Shown: positions 45,701 through 57,676 of the stretch, one piece after another
Layout: every line of letters starts with the position of its first letter
Numbering within the stretch: the first letter of the stretch is position 1
Assembly: GCA_947462335.1 (NCBI GenBank)
Contig: OX381713.1
Location: 20,018,381-20,082,380, forward strand
Direction: 5' to 3'
Origin: Harmothoe impar
Taxonomy: Eukaryota; Annelida; Polychaeta; Phyllodocida; Polynoidae
Length of the DNA: 64,000 bases
The notes under the pieces: generated by a model
The model's input: only the letters and a program-made list of their open reading frames with translations
What the model was told of the DNA's origin: nothing
The model's database searches: none
Made by a program: the position numbers and the translations under genes

Positions 45701-48700
45701 CAGGATGCACTTAATGCATTTTTTCTGTGATGTCACGGCAGTGCAGATTTGGTTGTTTGTTCTCAAACACCATCGCTGTATGGGACAATTCCCCCATGAC
45801 CTAACTTTCGGGAATTGGTTCGGCGATTGCCTCATCTCTGCAGTAAATGTTTAAAAGTTTTCATGCAAGTTAAAGCTAGTCTTATACTCGAGGGGACACT
45901 GTTGGAATCTGGCATACAAGAGTTGAATAGACTCGCTGCACCAGTTTGCATGTCAAGGTTAAACGAGGATAACTTTCCTGGAATACCTTTACCCTGAAGA
46001 ACCTTCTACAGCCAAACAGGTGTTTTAACATGCCATACAACATGATACTAATAATCAGGAAGCAGTTGAGGGAGAAGAAGTAAAAACTGGCAGAGAATAT
46101 TCATACACCCTTAAGACACATAAAACGAAAATCTCCCTCGTCTACTTCATTGCATCTTCCAACTTTGTGTTGCAATGTGAAGAGCGTGACTGAGTGGCAA
46201 TGCTTGAGGAAGGACCCATAAACTAGCCAAGAACTACCACCTCTCTGGAATTAGCCCAGAATTTAGTCAAATAAACTAGCTTGCAGGGAGTAAAATTCTT
46301 TGCATTTCTTTTGTCACTCATCATGCAGTCTTCCCAAGCTAACTTACATCAGATAAAGTAGTTAACATGTATGCCACCTCCTTTGCACGAACCGCCCTGG
46401 CAATCCTCCCCTCCCCAACCCTACGCACCCTCCCCTCCACATCCACCCCTCCACCCCTGGTAGACCCCTATGCCAAGAGATTCCTGCTTACCCCGTGTGT
46501 TGGGGTGCTGCGTTCGGCTGGCGTCCCGTCAAGACTCTTTTGTTGGTCGGAGATTACCCATCACCCCCAACGGCACGCTTGGGCTGCCAGGTAGCCAGGA
46601 TTAAAGTGATCAACTTGGCACAAGCCGCACCCACTCAGTGGGGGTAAGGGCTGGGGGTGTATTACTTAAGTCTGTAGCACCCACTCGGTGGTGGTGGGGG
46701 GGGGAGGCTTGGGGTGTACATTTCTTTGGTCTTTTGGGGGTGTATTACACTTTAGTATTTGATACTAGGTAAATATGACAGTTACTGCTTAAGTACAGGA
46801 ATTGCCCTTATGTGATATGCCCAGGCTTCAATTCATGATGAATGATGTACATGGTCATGGGACTTTGTCTAAGTAGTTGTCCGGTATTACGAAAGTCTGT
46901 AATACCCATTTAGTATGTGGGGGAGGGGTAGAATTCTTGCAGCAGATATATTTTAATCAGTGCCAATTCACTAGAACTTAAAAAATAGAGAATAAATACA
47001 GCATGAGATGCAAGGTCATGCTACAAGGCCACTTTAGAGGTCATAATTTGCACCCATCTTGTGTGTGTTGTTGTGAGTTGGAGAGTGGGTAGGTACCCGT
47101 GCTAGAGGTGCATGATTGTGTAGGGTATCAATAGGTAGGGGAGCGTACAAGGCTCGACTCGATTAATAAGAAAACAGAGAAGATTAAACTCAAAGTAGAA
47201 AAGGTTCGCTCTGACATTGAGTACAGAGCAGGCAATCCCTGAGGGATTTCTCCTAGAGTATTCACCCCTTAGCCAGCACCCACCAACACCAACACCATAC
47301 CCAACAACCTGCCTGCCGTTTAGGGGTGTCATGTGTCGTGTCGACCGCACCGCACCACCATAGTGCCAAAATATTTAGAAAGCAATATAGCCACTTCATT
47401 GGTTCCTACAGCCTGCTAGACTAATGTAGCAAACACTATTGTCTGTGGAGAGATGTTCCATAGTTTCCAGGTGTAACTGCCATTTTTCCATTACAAAATT
47501 AAATTTAAATTTTGCCATTAAGAGTATCTAATTCATAAGGTAATGTTTGGACAGAGGTATAAAAAAGGAAATTCTGCTGAAAAGGGAGATCATCTTGCTG
47601 TGTGGCGTTGATATATTGTCAGGAGCCACAGTGATTTCAGGGGGGTACAAGATGGCTGCCTATAGGGGACAACCTGTTACTTCTCTATACGTCGGATGTC
47701 GGCCTGTCCGTACCTTTTCACGTCACAAAGAGTTTAGTGGGATCGAAAATCAATCAAACCAATCAGTCGGAGCTGCCAACCTACCCCTATAACTACACCT
47801 TTTCATGTTCCCTGTCCTTGCAGCGTGCTTAAGGAATTGCGAGTGATTAATAAACAATTTAGACTCTTTCCCTAATCTTTTAACCCGCCTGCACAACCTT
47901 TGCACAGGATTTCATTAGCTGGAAACTCAAATACATTTAATCAACGACAAGCATATTAGAGGATATTTTGTTTTTAAGATTGATTGTAGTTTGGAATAAA
48001 TGGTTGAACAGCTATTAGTATATGCTTAAGCCATTCTAATTCTTTTCTGAAATGTTTGTTACAAATAACAACTAAAATCTGACTGCAATGCAGCCACATA
48101 ATTTGTACTTCAACTAACGTATTTAAATATAGGATAAGCTGTACCCCTTGGTATCTTTATTCTCCCCTGGCCTACCCAAGGATAGTTAAAAGAACCACTA
48201 CAATTATTTGAGAAGTAACTAAATATATGACACACATCCGTACTGGCCAACTGACAGTACATAAAGAGACATCTGGTCAATAGGCATCTCACCCCACACA
48301 CCCCACACACCCCACACACAAACAGATAAATACACTAATAGCAGGGTGTGTCATGCCAAAAGTCCATTCATGGAAGGAGCCACAAGGTAGACTGATGCAT
48401 CATCATAGCAAATGAGGCAGAATATAACTGTCCAAAACCGCCATACAGGTCACCAGTGCCTAACATCTAGTGTTAAAAATTCTGAGATGGGCATGGCGAG
48501 GAAATCTTAGCAGAAAGGTACGCCATAGAGATTCACCTGCAAAACTGGCAGCGAAGGAACAAGTCATGCGGCACGGAATAGCGGGTAGACGAAGAGAGTG
48601 ACTAATTATTGATACAAGATTGATCTCGGTTCTGATCTGATCGCCCAATCAGTCCAATCGTTCCAATCACCTCTGGGCTCACACTCACCGGCACTCAACT

Positions 48701-51700
48701 CCCGTGCTCAGCTCACATGCATACATGCACTTGGAAGTTACAAGACTTGGAAGTGGGGTTACTTTAAAAGTTAGGATCCATGTTAATTTCTGTTTGATGC
48801 TCCCATCTCCCCATTCATTCTCTCAGCCACACTTTGCATCTTGGTCTCAATGTTCTCATAAATAAAAAGAGTGCCGTAGTGCTAGCTCTAAATTTATCAT
48901 AATTATATTTTGGACTACCGGATACCTTAGAAAAGTGTCTTTGCCCCATCTCTAAAGGTTTAATAGCATCACTAAATAAACACCCTCCAGTCGCGCTCCA
49001 GCCTCAGCAGGTTTCTTCACATCTATTCAGAAAAGTAGGGATTATTTAAGTGATAAAGCAGATAGAGCCTATTTTGTAGGAATTCCTTATTTTCTCTTGG
49101 ATTTCCTACTTTTTGCTGTACATGTAATGTCATCTCTGTTAGGGAAAATTAAACCATAAAGGCCACAATAAACCTGCGACCATAACACACCCACCTATAG
49201 CTATACCCAAGGGGCTTTGCCCTGTACAGACACCAGATGGCCTTATTGTGTCTTATCACTGCAGCATCCATTGTACCCCACCCAACCCACACACCCCCTC
49301 TCATACATACCATACAAGGGTGGTCAGCAGCAGTTAAACATCAACAATAATCCCTTAACAATGGTCTGTCGTGCATGCCGACAGACTGAGGCTTATCTCT
49401 TCTAGGCATCTCAGGCTGAAAGATAACAGGCCTGATGAGGAAAGGGAGAAGGGGTAGGGAGGGTGGGTGGGGGCAGGGGTGATGTTTCTCTTGGTGAACA
49501 GCCAAGATGCTGGGGTGAAAAGAGTTCTGTTTTAGAATTGTATAGTGTGGTGGATAGGAATTGGCAGAAATAAGACTCATGGGGAACAGTCTATTATGGT
49601 TATTTTAGGGGAATATTGCCTATGTAATTTTATTTCGTAGAACCTCCTGTTAAGGAACATTTCATTATTCTTTAAAAATGATTTCAGATTATTGGAGGAA
49701 CACTCATAGTGTTTAGATGTTTGAAATGTTTGAATTGCATATGGCAATATATTCATGTGGCTATAACATTGCTCTGAATCAATTCGAAAACCAATGGATT
49801 TTTATTCCACTTTCAGTCCATTTAAACCATCCACACAATAGAATGCTCTAAGATATTCTTCCTATATTGTATAAGTTCTGTGTTGATTGGGGTTGGGTTG
49901 TGTTATTGGGTTGGCACAGGCTAGGTAGTTGGTAGGGTGGGCAGGAGGGAGGGGGTGCAGAGTTAATTAAGTGTATGATGGCTCAGGAACATCTGTGGTG
50001 AGTGACCGGGGTAAATTACCCGGCCCGTCTGATTAGTACATCCACAACACACACTGGTCACTCAATGGGATGACCAATTGACCATTCTTATCCCACCACC
50101 CCTCCTCTACCTACCCTCTGGCTACCCCCACCCTACCCCGCCCCACTCCACCAGACCAACAAGGGAACGCCCTCTTTGCCCTACCTCTATCAGAAGCGAT
50201 ATCCAACCCCTTTCAAGTCATCCTAGAAGTGCAAATGCATTCCTGTAAAACAAAGTGCATGTTTATATACAGGAATAATCACTGGAAAATTTAATGGATG
50301 ATTAAATTCCATAAATATACGACAAAAGAGAGGATGGCTGATGATAACAAGATGATACAAACATTTCATGTGTAAAACACAGAACTTCTCATACTTGACA
50401 ACTGTTAACCCATAAAGTTTTTGTTGACATTTTTAAACCTTTATTCTTTCAAGTTTACTCATTTCCTCTGTTTATTAATCACGCAACTTTGCGGCACAAT
50501 GCAATTTAAGTATACACGGTCCAACTACTATGCTTAAATAGAAACATATTTGTAGATGGGAAAAATAAAGGGAAAGAAAGTGAAAAAAATAGAAAGAAAA
50601 TGCCCCTAACCGCCAGTGCCACTTTCTAGTGGTGATACTTTACATGGCTCCAAACTCACCTTCTCCTTCCACCACTTGACAGCCTACAACCTGCCCCTAA
50701 GTACTTCTACTCTGTGTCTCCCTACTTACTCTTACTCACTTATCCATTCTCAGTGCCGGGGTCGGCCGGGTTTTATGCCCCAATCTGTGCCCGGGGTGGT
50801 GAGGTGGAGGAATGGACCGCCCCGCTCTCACCTCACCTCCACCTCTCCCCCTTCACTACCTCAGGCTCCACTTTTCTGTTCTGCTCCAGGAAATTCCCCA
50901 CAATCACCTTACGTGACAAATCAGGGCGCTCGCTGGTCGCCATGGTAACTAACACCTTGCTCACCGCGCCCCATTACCAGGCGCTCCGCTGCTAATGCAG
51001 GGAAATGGCGCCATCTCTCAAGGACGGGCGCCACTTCGGCCTCAACCTCCTTGAAGGGCGCCGGCGCACACTTGGTCGCTCCCCGGTTGTTTTCCCAGCA
51101 CTGCGTGGCCGAGCCCCGATGTTAAATGTGACGTGATTGGTCGATAATGTGGCCACCGGAAGTGCAGCGCCGCACCGAAACTTGATCTGTCAATCTATTG
51201 GTGGTGGCGCCATTTTATGTGAGTCATTAAATACAAGGGTGTAATGTGGGAGGGCAGTCATTTGGGGCCCGGAGTAAGGGGGAGAGCTTGCAGGTCGGAT
51301 GGCCGAGTGGCGGGCAGAGGGCGGTCAGCCATCATTGACCTGAGAAAGTGTACGTTTCACTGTGACAAGCTGAGATCAATGACGCTTAATGGCGGTTGCT
51401 AGGAACAGGCGATGCTACCACGCCCTCTCTAGGGGAGAGCAGGAACTCTGCAAGGGCTTATGGCCCTCACACAACACAAGCCAACATTCTCGTTCTCGAT
51501 TTTTTTCCCCTTCCAACCCTGATGCCGCCTTTAGATACTACATGAGATAGCCCCAGCAGAGACTGTTTGACATTTCTAATATGCTGTTAAACCTTGTTGA
51601 TAAGCCGAAGTTATTTTGTCATTTATATTTTCAACTTTTCTTTTAACAGGGTAGATAGTTATTGAAATCTGTGCTTTTTTTTAATGTTTATATGTTTTTA

Positions 51701-51839
51701 CCTTATGCAGGCCAAGCCCCACTTGGAGACCTTCCGTGGCGAGGAGGCGAAGGAGGCAGCATTTGAGCACCACAAGTCAGACTGCATCTCAAGGCGAGGA
51801 GTATTCGGTCATGGCATCTATGAGCAGGCAAAGAGCTAG
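33662..51839 (+). CDS. CFAP77: cilia- and flagella-associated protein 77 (7 coding exons)
   Basis: Coding exons 33662-33757, 35626-35728, 35986-36232, 37977-38082, 38722-38787, 40873-40980 and 51711-51839 join in frame to 855 nt (284 residues). All introns are GT-AG. The product has the CFAP77 landmarks: MLQNQLLLRCELGRP near the N-terminus, RDFMSLNRAAVQAGL, PPSMVFGISTRPSTPIHDLL, HRYQDLWL and LWQMPRF. In the known family this protein sits at the outer junction of axonemal doublet microtubules and stabilises the B-tubule. The ATG at 33662 has a strong context (acaaccATGG). Length agrees with family members (roughly 250-320 residues). Intron 6 is 10.7 kb. No frame damage. Expression is expected in ciliated cells under RFX/FOXJ1 control, which is inferred. 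Confidence 0.92.
34861..35484. mobile_element. 624-bp TIR element in CFAP77 intron 1
   Basis: Ends TATACACTTGTTTCATCAG and CTGATGAAACAAGTGTATA, with GGC on both outer sides (34858-34860, 35485-35487). No coding capacity. Confidence 0.72.
35626..35728 (+). CDS. CFAP77: CFAP77 coding exon 2
   Basis: Acceptor TGTGCAG, starts CELGRPMRRGY, donor GTAAGC, ends in phase 1 (GASE-). Confidence 0.88.
35986..36232 (+). CDS. CFAP77: CFAP77 coding exon 3
   Basis: Acceptor TTGACAG, donor GTAAGG. Holds the conserved ERDFMSLNRAAVQAG and PPSMVFGIST segments. Ends in phase 2. Confidence 0.9.
36400..36722. mobile_element. GGGAGTG-family MITE in CFAP77 intron 3
   Basis: Ends GGGAGTGATCATTTTTTAAC and complement, TTA on both sides (36397-36399, 36723-36725). 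The interior is a set of G runs, C runs and AAATTTTTT words that could fold into a long hairpin. Related to 57677-58075. Confidence 0.8.
37977..38082 (+). CDS. CFAP77: CFAP77 coding exon 4
   Basis: Acceptor TATTTCAG, donor GTAAGA. Holds STPIHDLLEHRYQDLWL. Completes a split Arg codon and ends in phase 0. Confidence 0.9.
38722..38787 (+). CDS. CFAP77: CFAP77 coding exon 5
   Basis: 22 codons, LNPGPEPVQG to INSL, acceptor CTAATGAAG, donor GTGAGC. This is the least conserved exon. The branch-point-like CTAAT is close to the acceptor, so an alternative acceptor is possible. Confidence 0.75.
38788..40872. other. CFAP77 intron 5, no features
   Basis: AT-rich, with a short TA repeat near 40100. No element ends could be paired by eye. 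Confidence 0.4.
40873..40980 (+). CDS. CFAP77: CFAP77 coding exon 6
   Basis: 36 codons, TLTPGKVYNTRATLL to PRFTRT, acceptor TTTGTAG, donor GTAAGT. Carries the LWQMPRF motif. Confidence 0.9.
41672..41923. mobile_element. piggyBac-like MITE in CFAP77 intron 6
   Basis: Ends CCCTTTAAGGGCAGC and complement-like GCCGTCCTTAAAGGG, flanked by TTAA (41668-41671 and 41924-41927). TTAA targeting and a CCC start are the marks of piggyBac. 252 bp, no ORF. Confidence 0.82.
42460..42620. repeat. G-rich / C-rich low-complexity tract
   Basis: A run of about 17 G at 42473-42489, then CTCC-rich sequence. More C-rich low complexity fills 44120-44700, where long open frames of Pro/Leu/Ser composition are artefacts. 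Confidence 0.6.
42650..42800. promoter_or_regulatory. candidate conserved regulatory block in intron 6
   Basis: Non-repetitive, with homeodomain-like TTTAATTGAATAAATC, SOX-like ACAATGG and CAGCTCATTGT words. Conservation is not shown. It is marked because its texture differs from the mobile DNA nearby. Confidence 0.3.
44730..44965. promoter_or_regulatory. candidate conserved regulatory block in intron 6
   Basis: CpG-containing block with CCAAT-type words in both orientations (GATTGGCGG, CCGCCAATAG), TTAATAAGAATTTG and AATATTTCAAATTTAATT. No ORF or repeat explains it. Confidence 0.3.
48285..48322. repeat. CCCCACACA microsatellite
   Basis: Tandem CCCCACACA units in intron 6. Confidence 0.7.
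50740..51460. promoter_or_regulatory. CpG-rich block in intron 6, possible internal promoter or enhancer
   Basis: The most CpG-rich part of the intron. It holds CCGGAAGTG (ETS-like), GTGACGTG (CRE-like), GATTGG and CTATTGG (CCAAT boxes), GCGCCATTTT, and a full X-box at 50936-50949. These are promoter-type motifs, but no start codon with a long frame follows. Confidence 0.4.
50936..50949. promoter_or_regulatory. RFX X-box-like motif in intron 6
   Basis: GTCGCCATGGTAAC, a full match to the consensus, inside the CpG-rich block 760 bp before the last exon. Confidence 0.45.
51711..51839 (+). CDS. CFAP77: CFAP77 coding exon 7
   Basis: Acceptor CCTTATGCAG. 42 codons plus TAG, starting AKPHLETFRGEEAKEAAF, with C-terminal GVFGHGIYEQAKS. 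Confidence 0.9.
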   Translation, partial: AKPHLETFRGEEAKEAAFEHHKSDCISRRGVFGHGIYEQAKS

Positions 51840-52811
51840 TGTGCGCGCTCCTGCTAACTAATCTACTAATGCGACCACAGCGAGCCCTGCTCAAAGGGTG
51901 TAATATCTCAACCTTAATTGACTTAAAACTACATACCAATAGCAAGACCTCCTTTTAAATTCCTAATACATATCTGGAACATCTTTTTCATTTAATTGTT
52001 ACTGTTTCTTCAATGCTTTCTATTCAACTATGATAGTGTATATAAAGCTGGACAGACAAAAAGTGTGTGGAATCAAAGAATTAGTTATCAATGAAGTTCT
52101 TTGTACAACTAGTGTGTATGTAAATAATTAGTTCAACTAAATGTGAAGAATGAACATAAATGTAGATAATCATAAGAAAGAGTCTGTGATAATAGTAGAG
52201 ATAGATCATGTATATATTGTCATAAACTAGGGGTGATATTCAACATCATGATACGAAGCATTACAGGGAAAGGAAGGAAATTGACCTGTTAGTAGCTGTT
52301 GATGATCTGAATTAGACTTGAATTTCCTTGTATATTTCTCCCCAGTTTTATTCTTTAAGAGACTTTCTATGTACTTAGTATCACCTGATTTTGACTTATG
52401 GAAGATTGGCTGAGCTAGATCTTAATGATTGATTTATATTTTGTGCATATTGTATTGCACATATATTTCGACCCATGGCCGGTTTAAATTTTCGACAATC
52501 TGGCTCCAGTTTTTTACGCAAATACAACTGTGATATCCTTCGGCATTTTAACTTTATGGAGATTTTACTCCTTCCGAAGGTGACTTTCACTTGAAATCTT
52601 TTACCAGGAGTATTATAAAGGTATTTATACAGCATATGTATGTTACATATTGGTATAGACAACCAAAAACAGTATTACAATATTAAAGGTCATTGAAGAC
52701 ACATCTTTAAATACAGATCTGATTGTTTGGAGTTTCTTTGTGATTTATCAAATTGAGAACAGATAATGGAAGCATGCAATTTCCATCAATATTTTAATTC
52801 ATGTGCACGTA

Positions 52812-52817
52812 AATAAA
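52812..52817 (+). terminator. candidate polyadenylation signal of CFAP77
   Basis: AATAAA about 970 bp after the stop codon, followed by TTGCTCTTCGTTTC. Weaker candidates lie upstream (TATTAAAG near 52681). Confidence 0.45.
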
Positions 52818-53429
52818 GATTTATATTAAAATCTTGCTCTTCGTTTCTTTCATGCGTAACTGAAAGATATCTAGATGAAATTGCTGAGAAATATCTAGAA
52901 TAAATTGCAGTGGGCTGCCGTAATATCAATCATTGATGAGTTGCTAGAATAAAGAGACATGACATCATTATAGCCTACATAAGATGCCCTTTAAAACATT
53001 GCCCTGTTTTTGTAATGAAGACTGGGAAATGGGAAGGGAAGTGAGTATATTCCTCCAAACTACCTTCCAGTATCCACCTGAAATCAAAACATGCAACTTA
53101 CTTTCTGTAGTTATGTTCATATTTACTAGAGTACTTAACATTAAAAACAACTTTTGAAATAGAAAAGCAATTGAAAACTTACCCATATGGTAATGGATCA
53201 GGTCATGGAAGCATGTAACATCTCTCTTAATCTTAGAAAAATAAAACATCAAACAGTGTCAACTCCATATATGTCTAAGTATATAAAGAGCACAATAAGT
53301 GCCCCACTCAGGTAGCAGAATCAACAGTAACGACCAGAGTGGAAAGATCGAGCCCCAAAACACACAAATACAAGATAACAAAAGCCCCAATGGCCATGCA
53401 CCAAAGGTAAAGTTGAACATGCCCAAATA

Positions 53430-53830
53430 AGGAAAGTTGGAGATTGGATCCTGAGCGCGGTGCATGCGCTTTGATCTCCCCGCTCTATTGTTGGCCGCCT
53501 CAGTCAATTCGCTTCCCGCCAAAACCGCAGTCAATGCGGCCTTTGTCCACTGGGTGCGCCACCAGCGGCCGTTATGGCGGGAATCAATCGGATACAATAG
53601 TCCAAGACCATGTTGTGAATTACAAACGGGCTGAAAACTGTTTTTGTGGCTGGGAGGGGAGCTGGGAGGGGAGGTTGTGAGGTGAAATGAGTTTCAGATG
53701 CTCTGTTTGTCTGGGATTGACGTCCATACTGCTGCCACAATTGGCCTTTTTACAAATCACCGTTGAAGCGCCCGTCCCGCCGCGCCATGGTTAAGCCATT
53801 TGAGTGGTTAGCAAACACACATCGTCCGGC
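53430..53830. promoter_or_regulatory. CpG-rich non-repetitive block
   Basis: Contains TTCCCGCC and GGCGGGAA (E2F-like), CTATTGTT (SOX-like) and CCGCGCCATGG. It stands out from the AT-rich flanks. No gene is visible. It may be a distal regulatory element or an unannotated promoter. Confidence 0.35.
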
Positions 53831-54854
53831 AGACCTATATCATACCTGAAACGGTCCAATCGAGTGGTATTAATTTTTCCCAGTGGAAAAAAACGTGACA
53901 TAAAGGATTTGCTCATTACAGGATGAAAGAGGCTAAGGTCTGTGAAACCAGGCTGTTCTGTTTATTGTCAACACCCCTGGCTGTTCTGTTGACTATCAAC
54001 ACCCCCGCCCTTTTACCTTTAGTGACTCTATAGGGCCCTCTCATCTGCCCGTCATGCATTTCAATGGGGTCCATTTCCTGTCTGAGCTGCGTGCGCAACT
54101 TGCTGCCTGCAAGCATTAAATAGTATGGAACAGCAGAGTGGAGTAGGCCTAGGCCTACCTGTGAGCTCGGGGGTGGAGGGGGGGGGGGTGGAGATAGGGG
54201 ATCCACCACTAATACCATGGGCTGCAGAAGGGCTGCAGAAGGATCATCCACCCTCAAACTAATTTGCCCCAGTTCACTCTTTAAAGTTTTGGACTCTCTA
54301 TAGATCCTACTTATATTTTTTTTAGAAAAGTCATAGAATGCAATGCCATATTGAAAGGGGCCGTCCATAAAGTATGTCACGCTTTTTTGGGCCATTTTGA
54401 ACACCCCCCCACCCCCATGTCACACTTTGTCACACTTTTTCCGACACCCCCTAGAAAAGTATGTCACAAATCTGTTGACCCCCCCCCCCTTTGCATATAA
54501 TTAGGTATCGTATCAGTCTAGTCCCATAATTTGATAAGGGAACATACATGCATTATCTTAACACAAGTAATTGTTTATAAGGCGTATTACTATTAGATTG
54601 CTATCAAAATGTGTTAAGGTATGACATCCGTCTCTGAAATACTTTTAGACCCAATGTTAATGGATCTTATCGAAAAGACCCCTTTAAATTCCAATTGTTC
54701 AAAGTGGCAGTATCATGTTCACACCAATAGTTATGGCACTCTAGATCTCTGCGACTGAGGTATCCTTGATCCATAGATTCTTGACAGTGTTCACAGGAAT
54801 AACAGGTGTGCTACTGCTATCCTGTCACACCTCTTGTGCTGGCAAATCTGTGGC

Positions 54855-54998
54855 AGGGGTGGATCCAGGAATTTGAGAAAGTGGGGGCTTGATATAGGCA
54901 ATGTACTGATGGTATTGGACCCATTTACATAAAAGTCTATAGCAAAAAGGGGCGGGATGCCCCCCCCCCCCACTATGTCCCCCACCTGGATCCATCCT
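54855..54998. mobile_element. 144-bp MITE nested in the 1.87-kb element
   Basis: Inverted ends with the core GGATCCAGG (AGGGGTGGATCCAGG and CCTGGATCCATCCT) around a C run. No clear target duplication. Confidence 0.6.
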
Positions 54999-55108
54999 TG
55001 TGTGGTATTGAAATACCTTCTCTCGCCATCAGATCTCTGTGGTCCATGTTCTGGATAGCATACTTGACTTCACATTATTGCTTAGTGGCAATATATACTG
55101 GAATGATA

Positions 55109-55276
55109 CAGGGGCGTAGCAAACAGTTTCAAAGTAGGGGGCCCTGAGGGGTATATTGACCCTTTTTGACCCCTTTTTTCTTGACCTTTTTGGATTGCAC
55201 TTTTTTGGGGTTGGTCAAAAGTGTGGGGGGGGGGGGCATGTCCCCCCCCCCGTCCCCCTCGGTTACCACGCCCCTG
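55109..55276. mobile_element. 168-bp MITE nested in the 1.87-kb element
   Basis: Ends CAGGGGCGTAGC and ACGCCCCTG, TGATA on both sides (55104-55108, 55277-55281). The CAGGGGCG end is hAT-like, but hAT duplications are 8 bp, so the class is open. Confidence 0.72.
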
Positions 55277-57676
55277 TGATATGTACTAGAATCAGACTGT
55301 AGGTCATGCATGTTTTGATTTCTCTCCTTTCTTCTTCCTTTGGCCACATGTCTTCAGATGTCAAGTGACTGACCTAATTGATGTTAGGTACAATTCACAT
55401 TCCTTGCAGACTCATTTGGATGCCTTGTTCTATAGACTAGGACATGCAAAATCATGGGGCAGACCCTTTGGGTAATTGTCTGCAGATCTTCGAAAGATGT
55501 TGTTGCTGGGTGCACGGCTAACAAATACTGAGGGGTAGTTCCCTGACACATCTAGTTTCACTATAAGGCCATCCTTGGCTGTGCGGACCACAGCCTTTGG
55601 TACTGGTAAGAATCTGTCCTTGATCAACATCATATAAGAGCTCCTTGGATTTGAGCAACTTTTTTGTCTGGACACTTTACAATCTGCTGGATATAATGGC
55701 TTTCCCTCACACACACATGTTGCTCTCAATTTCTCACACTTTGTAGCTACTCATTTCTTCTTTATACTCTGCAACCACTTGGTCTTTATCTATCATGGTT
55801 TGTGACAAAACCTCTCCAGTGTGTGCAAAGTTTTTCTTTTCCAGCTCTTGATCCATGGTCTGTCCTTGAGAAGTTATTCCCCGTTCGCCCATGTTAAATG
55901 CACTCTAACTTGGGGCATTAGTGACTTTCAAATGGGCATCAAACTTTGCATTAATAAACTGATCTATCACAGTTATAATTTCTCATACCTGGGGTCTTCA
56001 CTTGTGTGAATTTGGAAGGTGCTAGGTCTTGTAGATCTACTACAATCACAAATATGTATTTATCCCGCAGATGTCACTAATTTATACTGCATTCATACTA
56101 TTTACAAAATTAAAAAAATGTGACGTCACACAAGTCCATAGACCCCCCCACCCCCCCTGTCACACTTCGTCACACAAAAAAAAAGACCCCCCCACCCCCT
56201 CGGGCGTGACATACTTTATGGACGGCCCCAAACTACAGCTTTCCATATTGAAAATGGCAGAAAGTTTTATCCAATTTTGCCAAAAAACAAACAAACATAT
56301 CTTAGGTCATTTTGGGGCTATTTCAGAGTCAATTTGATAATCCACGAGTCAAGGCTGTTGTCAGGGAGTTGGCGCTGAAGTTTGGCAGTTAAAGACCATA
56401 TCCGGAGGTTTTGAACAAAATGTTGAAGCCAAACGATCTAACTGCAATCATACTGTTTTATATCATCCTTTAAACGGCATTGCATGAATCTACAAATATA
56501 GTGGTATTTTCAACAAAACTAATAAATCTCACAAAATATTGAATTGGAAAAAGTGTGCTTTCCCTATTTCTCACAAGGGGGCCTTACAGTGAATGGTAAT
56601 GTACACCAAACCATGACCCTGTTGCTAAGGAGAGGTATAGTAGTGCATGTGCATGTATCAGCAAGAGAGGCATAATAGGGTGTGGGGGTAGACCAGTATC
56701 TTAGTGTCAACACCTACTACCGTAATTCGAGTTATGGTAAATCAAGATGGTAGCAGGAGAGTGGCTAGTTAACAAGTAGAAGGGAATGTATTTAGTCCAT
56801 TAAAATTGATTGGATGAGTTTTCATTACAAAGATGTAACTCTATAATATATATAGTTGTAGTTGTTCTATACATTCCAAGTCATAACCATCACTTGGAAA
56901 TTAGAAATGTTAGTACAATTGCAGCATACTCATAGGCTATGGTAGGAATCGTTTTTCAGCTGGAGGGAAAGACTATTGGTTAGTTAAGGCCTCACTTGGC
57001 ACCCCCCCCCCCCCAACATTCAAAACAGTATGGTAGTAGGTGTCAACAATGCGAGGCTCTTCTCCCTTCTGCAATCCCTACCCAAGTCACAGGTATATAG
57101 CAGAGGTTAGAGTTCTCTCTGCTGCTACGTCACAGGGTAGACCTGGACTGGGGGATGGGGAGGGGGGGGGGGGGGGGGCAAACAAAAGCCTCCATGTTGC
57201 TGCGTAGATTTACCATGATACTGCTATTGGACTGAATTATATTATATTCTTTGCATATTGGTTGTATAGGTCTGCAATTTTGAGTGATGATACAGATTAT
57301 ATGTGCTGTTCACCTATGGAAAATCTATCAACCCTTTTGGTAATTTACACTGTGTTAATATGACATGGTTTACCTATAAAGTTTCACCCACGTGGCTTTT
57401 ATGCACCCCTACCTATAGGCATATCCCCGTGAGTACCAATCAGAGCAAGGGACCTGTGGCGGACCTGGTCTGGGGAAGAATATACCCCCCCCCCTGAAAT
57501 GAACCATCCCAGTGGCAGGTAAGGCCGCCCTGGGCTGGGGCAGGCTGACCACTTCAAAGGGGGAGGGGCACTCCCTCAGCCACAGGCTGTAACTGAGTGT
57601 TGCTGCCATTGTATTGTGTATGTATAGTGTATGTAAAGGTCTGACACTCCTAGTCCCCGGTCATCTATCCACTTAA

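Larger units (their letters stand above)
54357..56229. mobile_element. 1.87-kb TIR element
   Basis: Both ends read inward GGGGCCGTCCATAAAGTATG, perfect over 26 bp. Subterminal words TGTCACACTTTGTCACAC occur at both ends with C runs. The interior holds two smaller nested elements and a minus-strand 99-codon open frame (55729-55430) of unknown nature. Flanks share only AAA, so the duplication is uncertain. Confidence 0.8.

Noticed and set aside
53916..54404. 162-codon minus-strand open frame
   Set aside because: It runs through a poly-G/C stretch and into the terminal repeat of the element at 54357. Composition is that of noncoding DNA.
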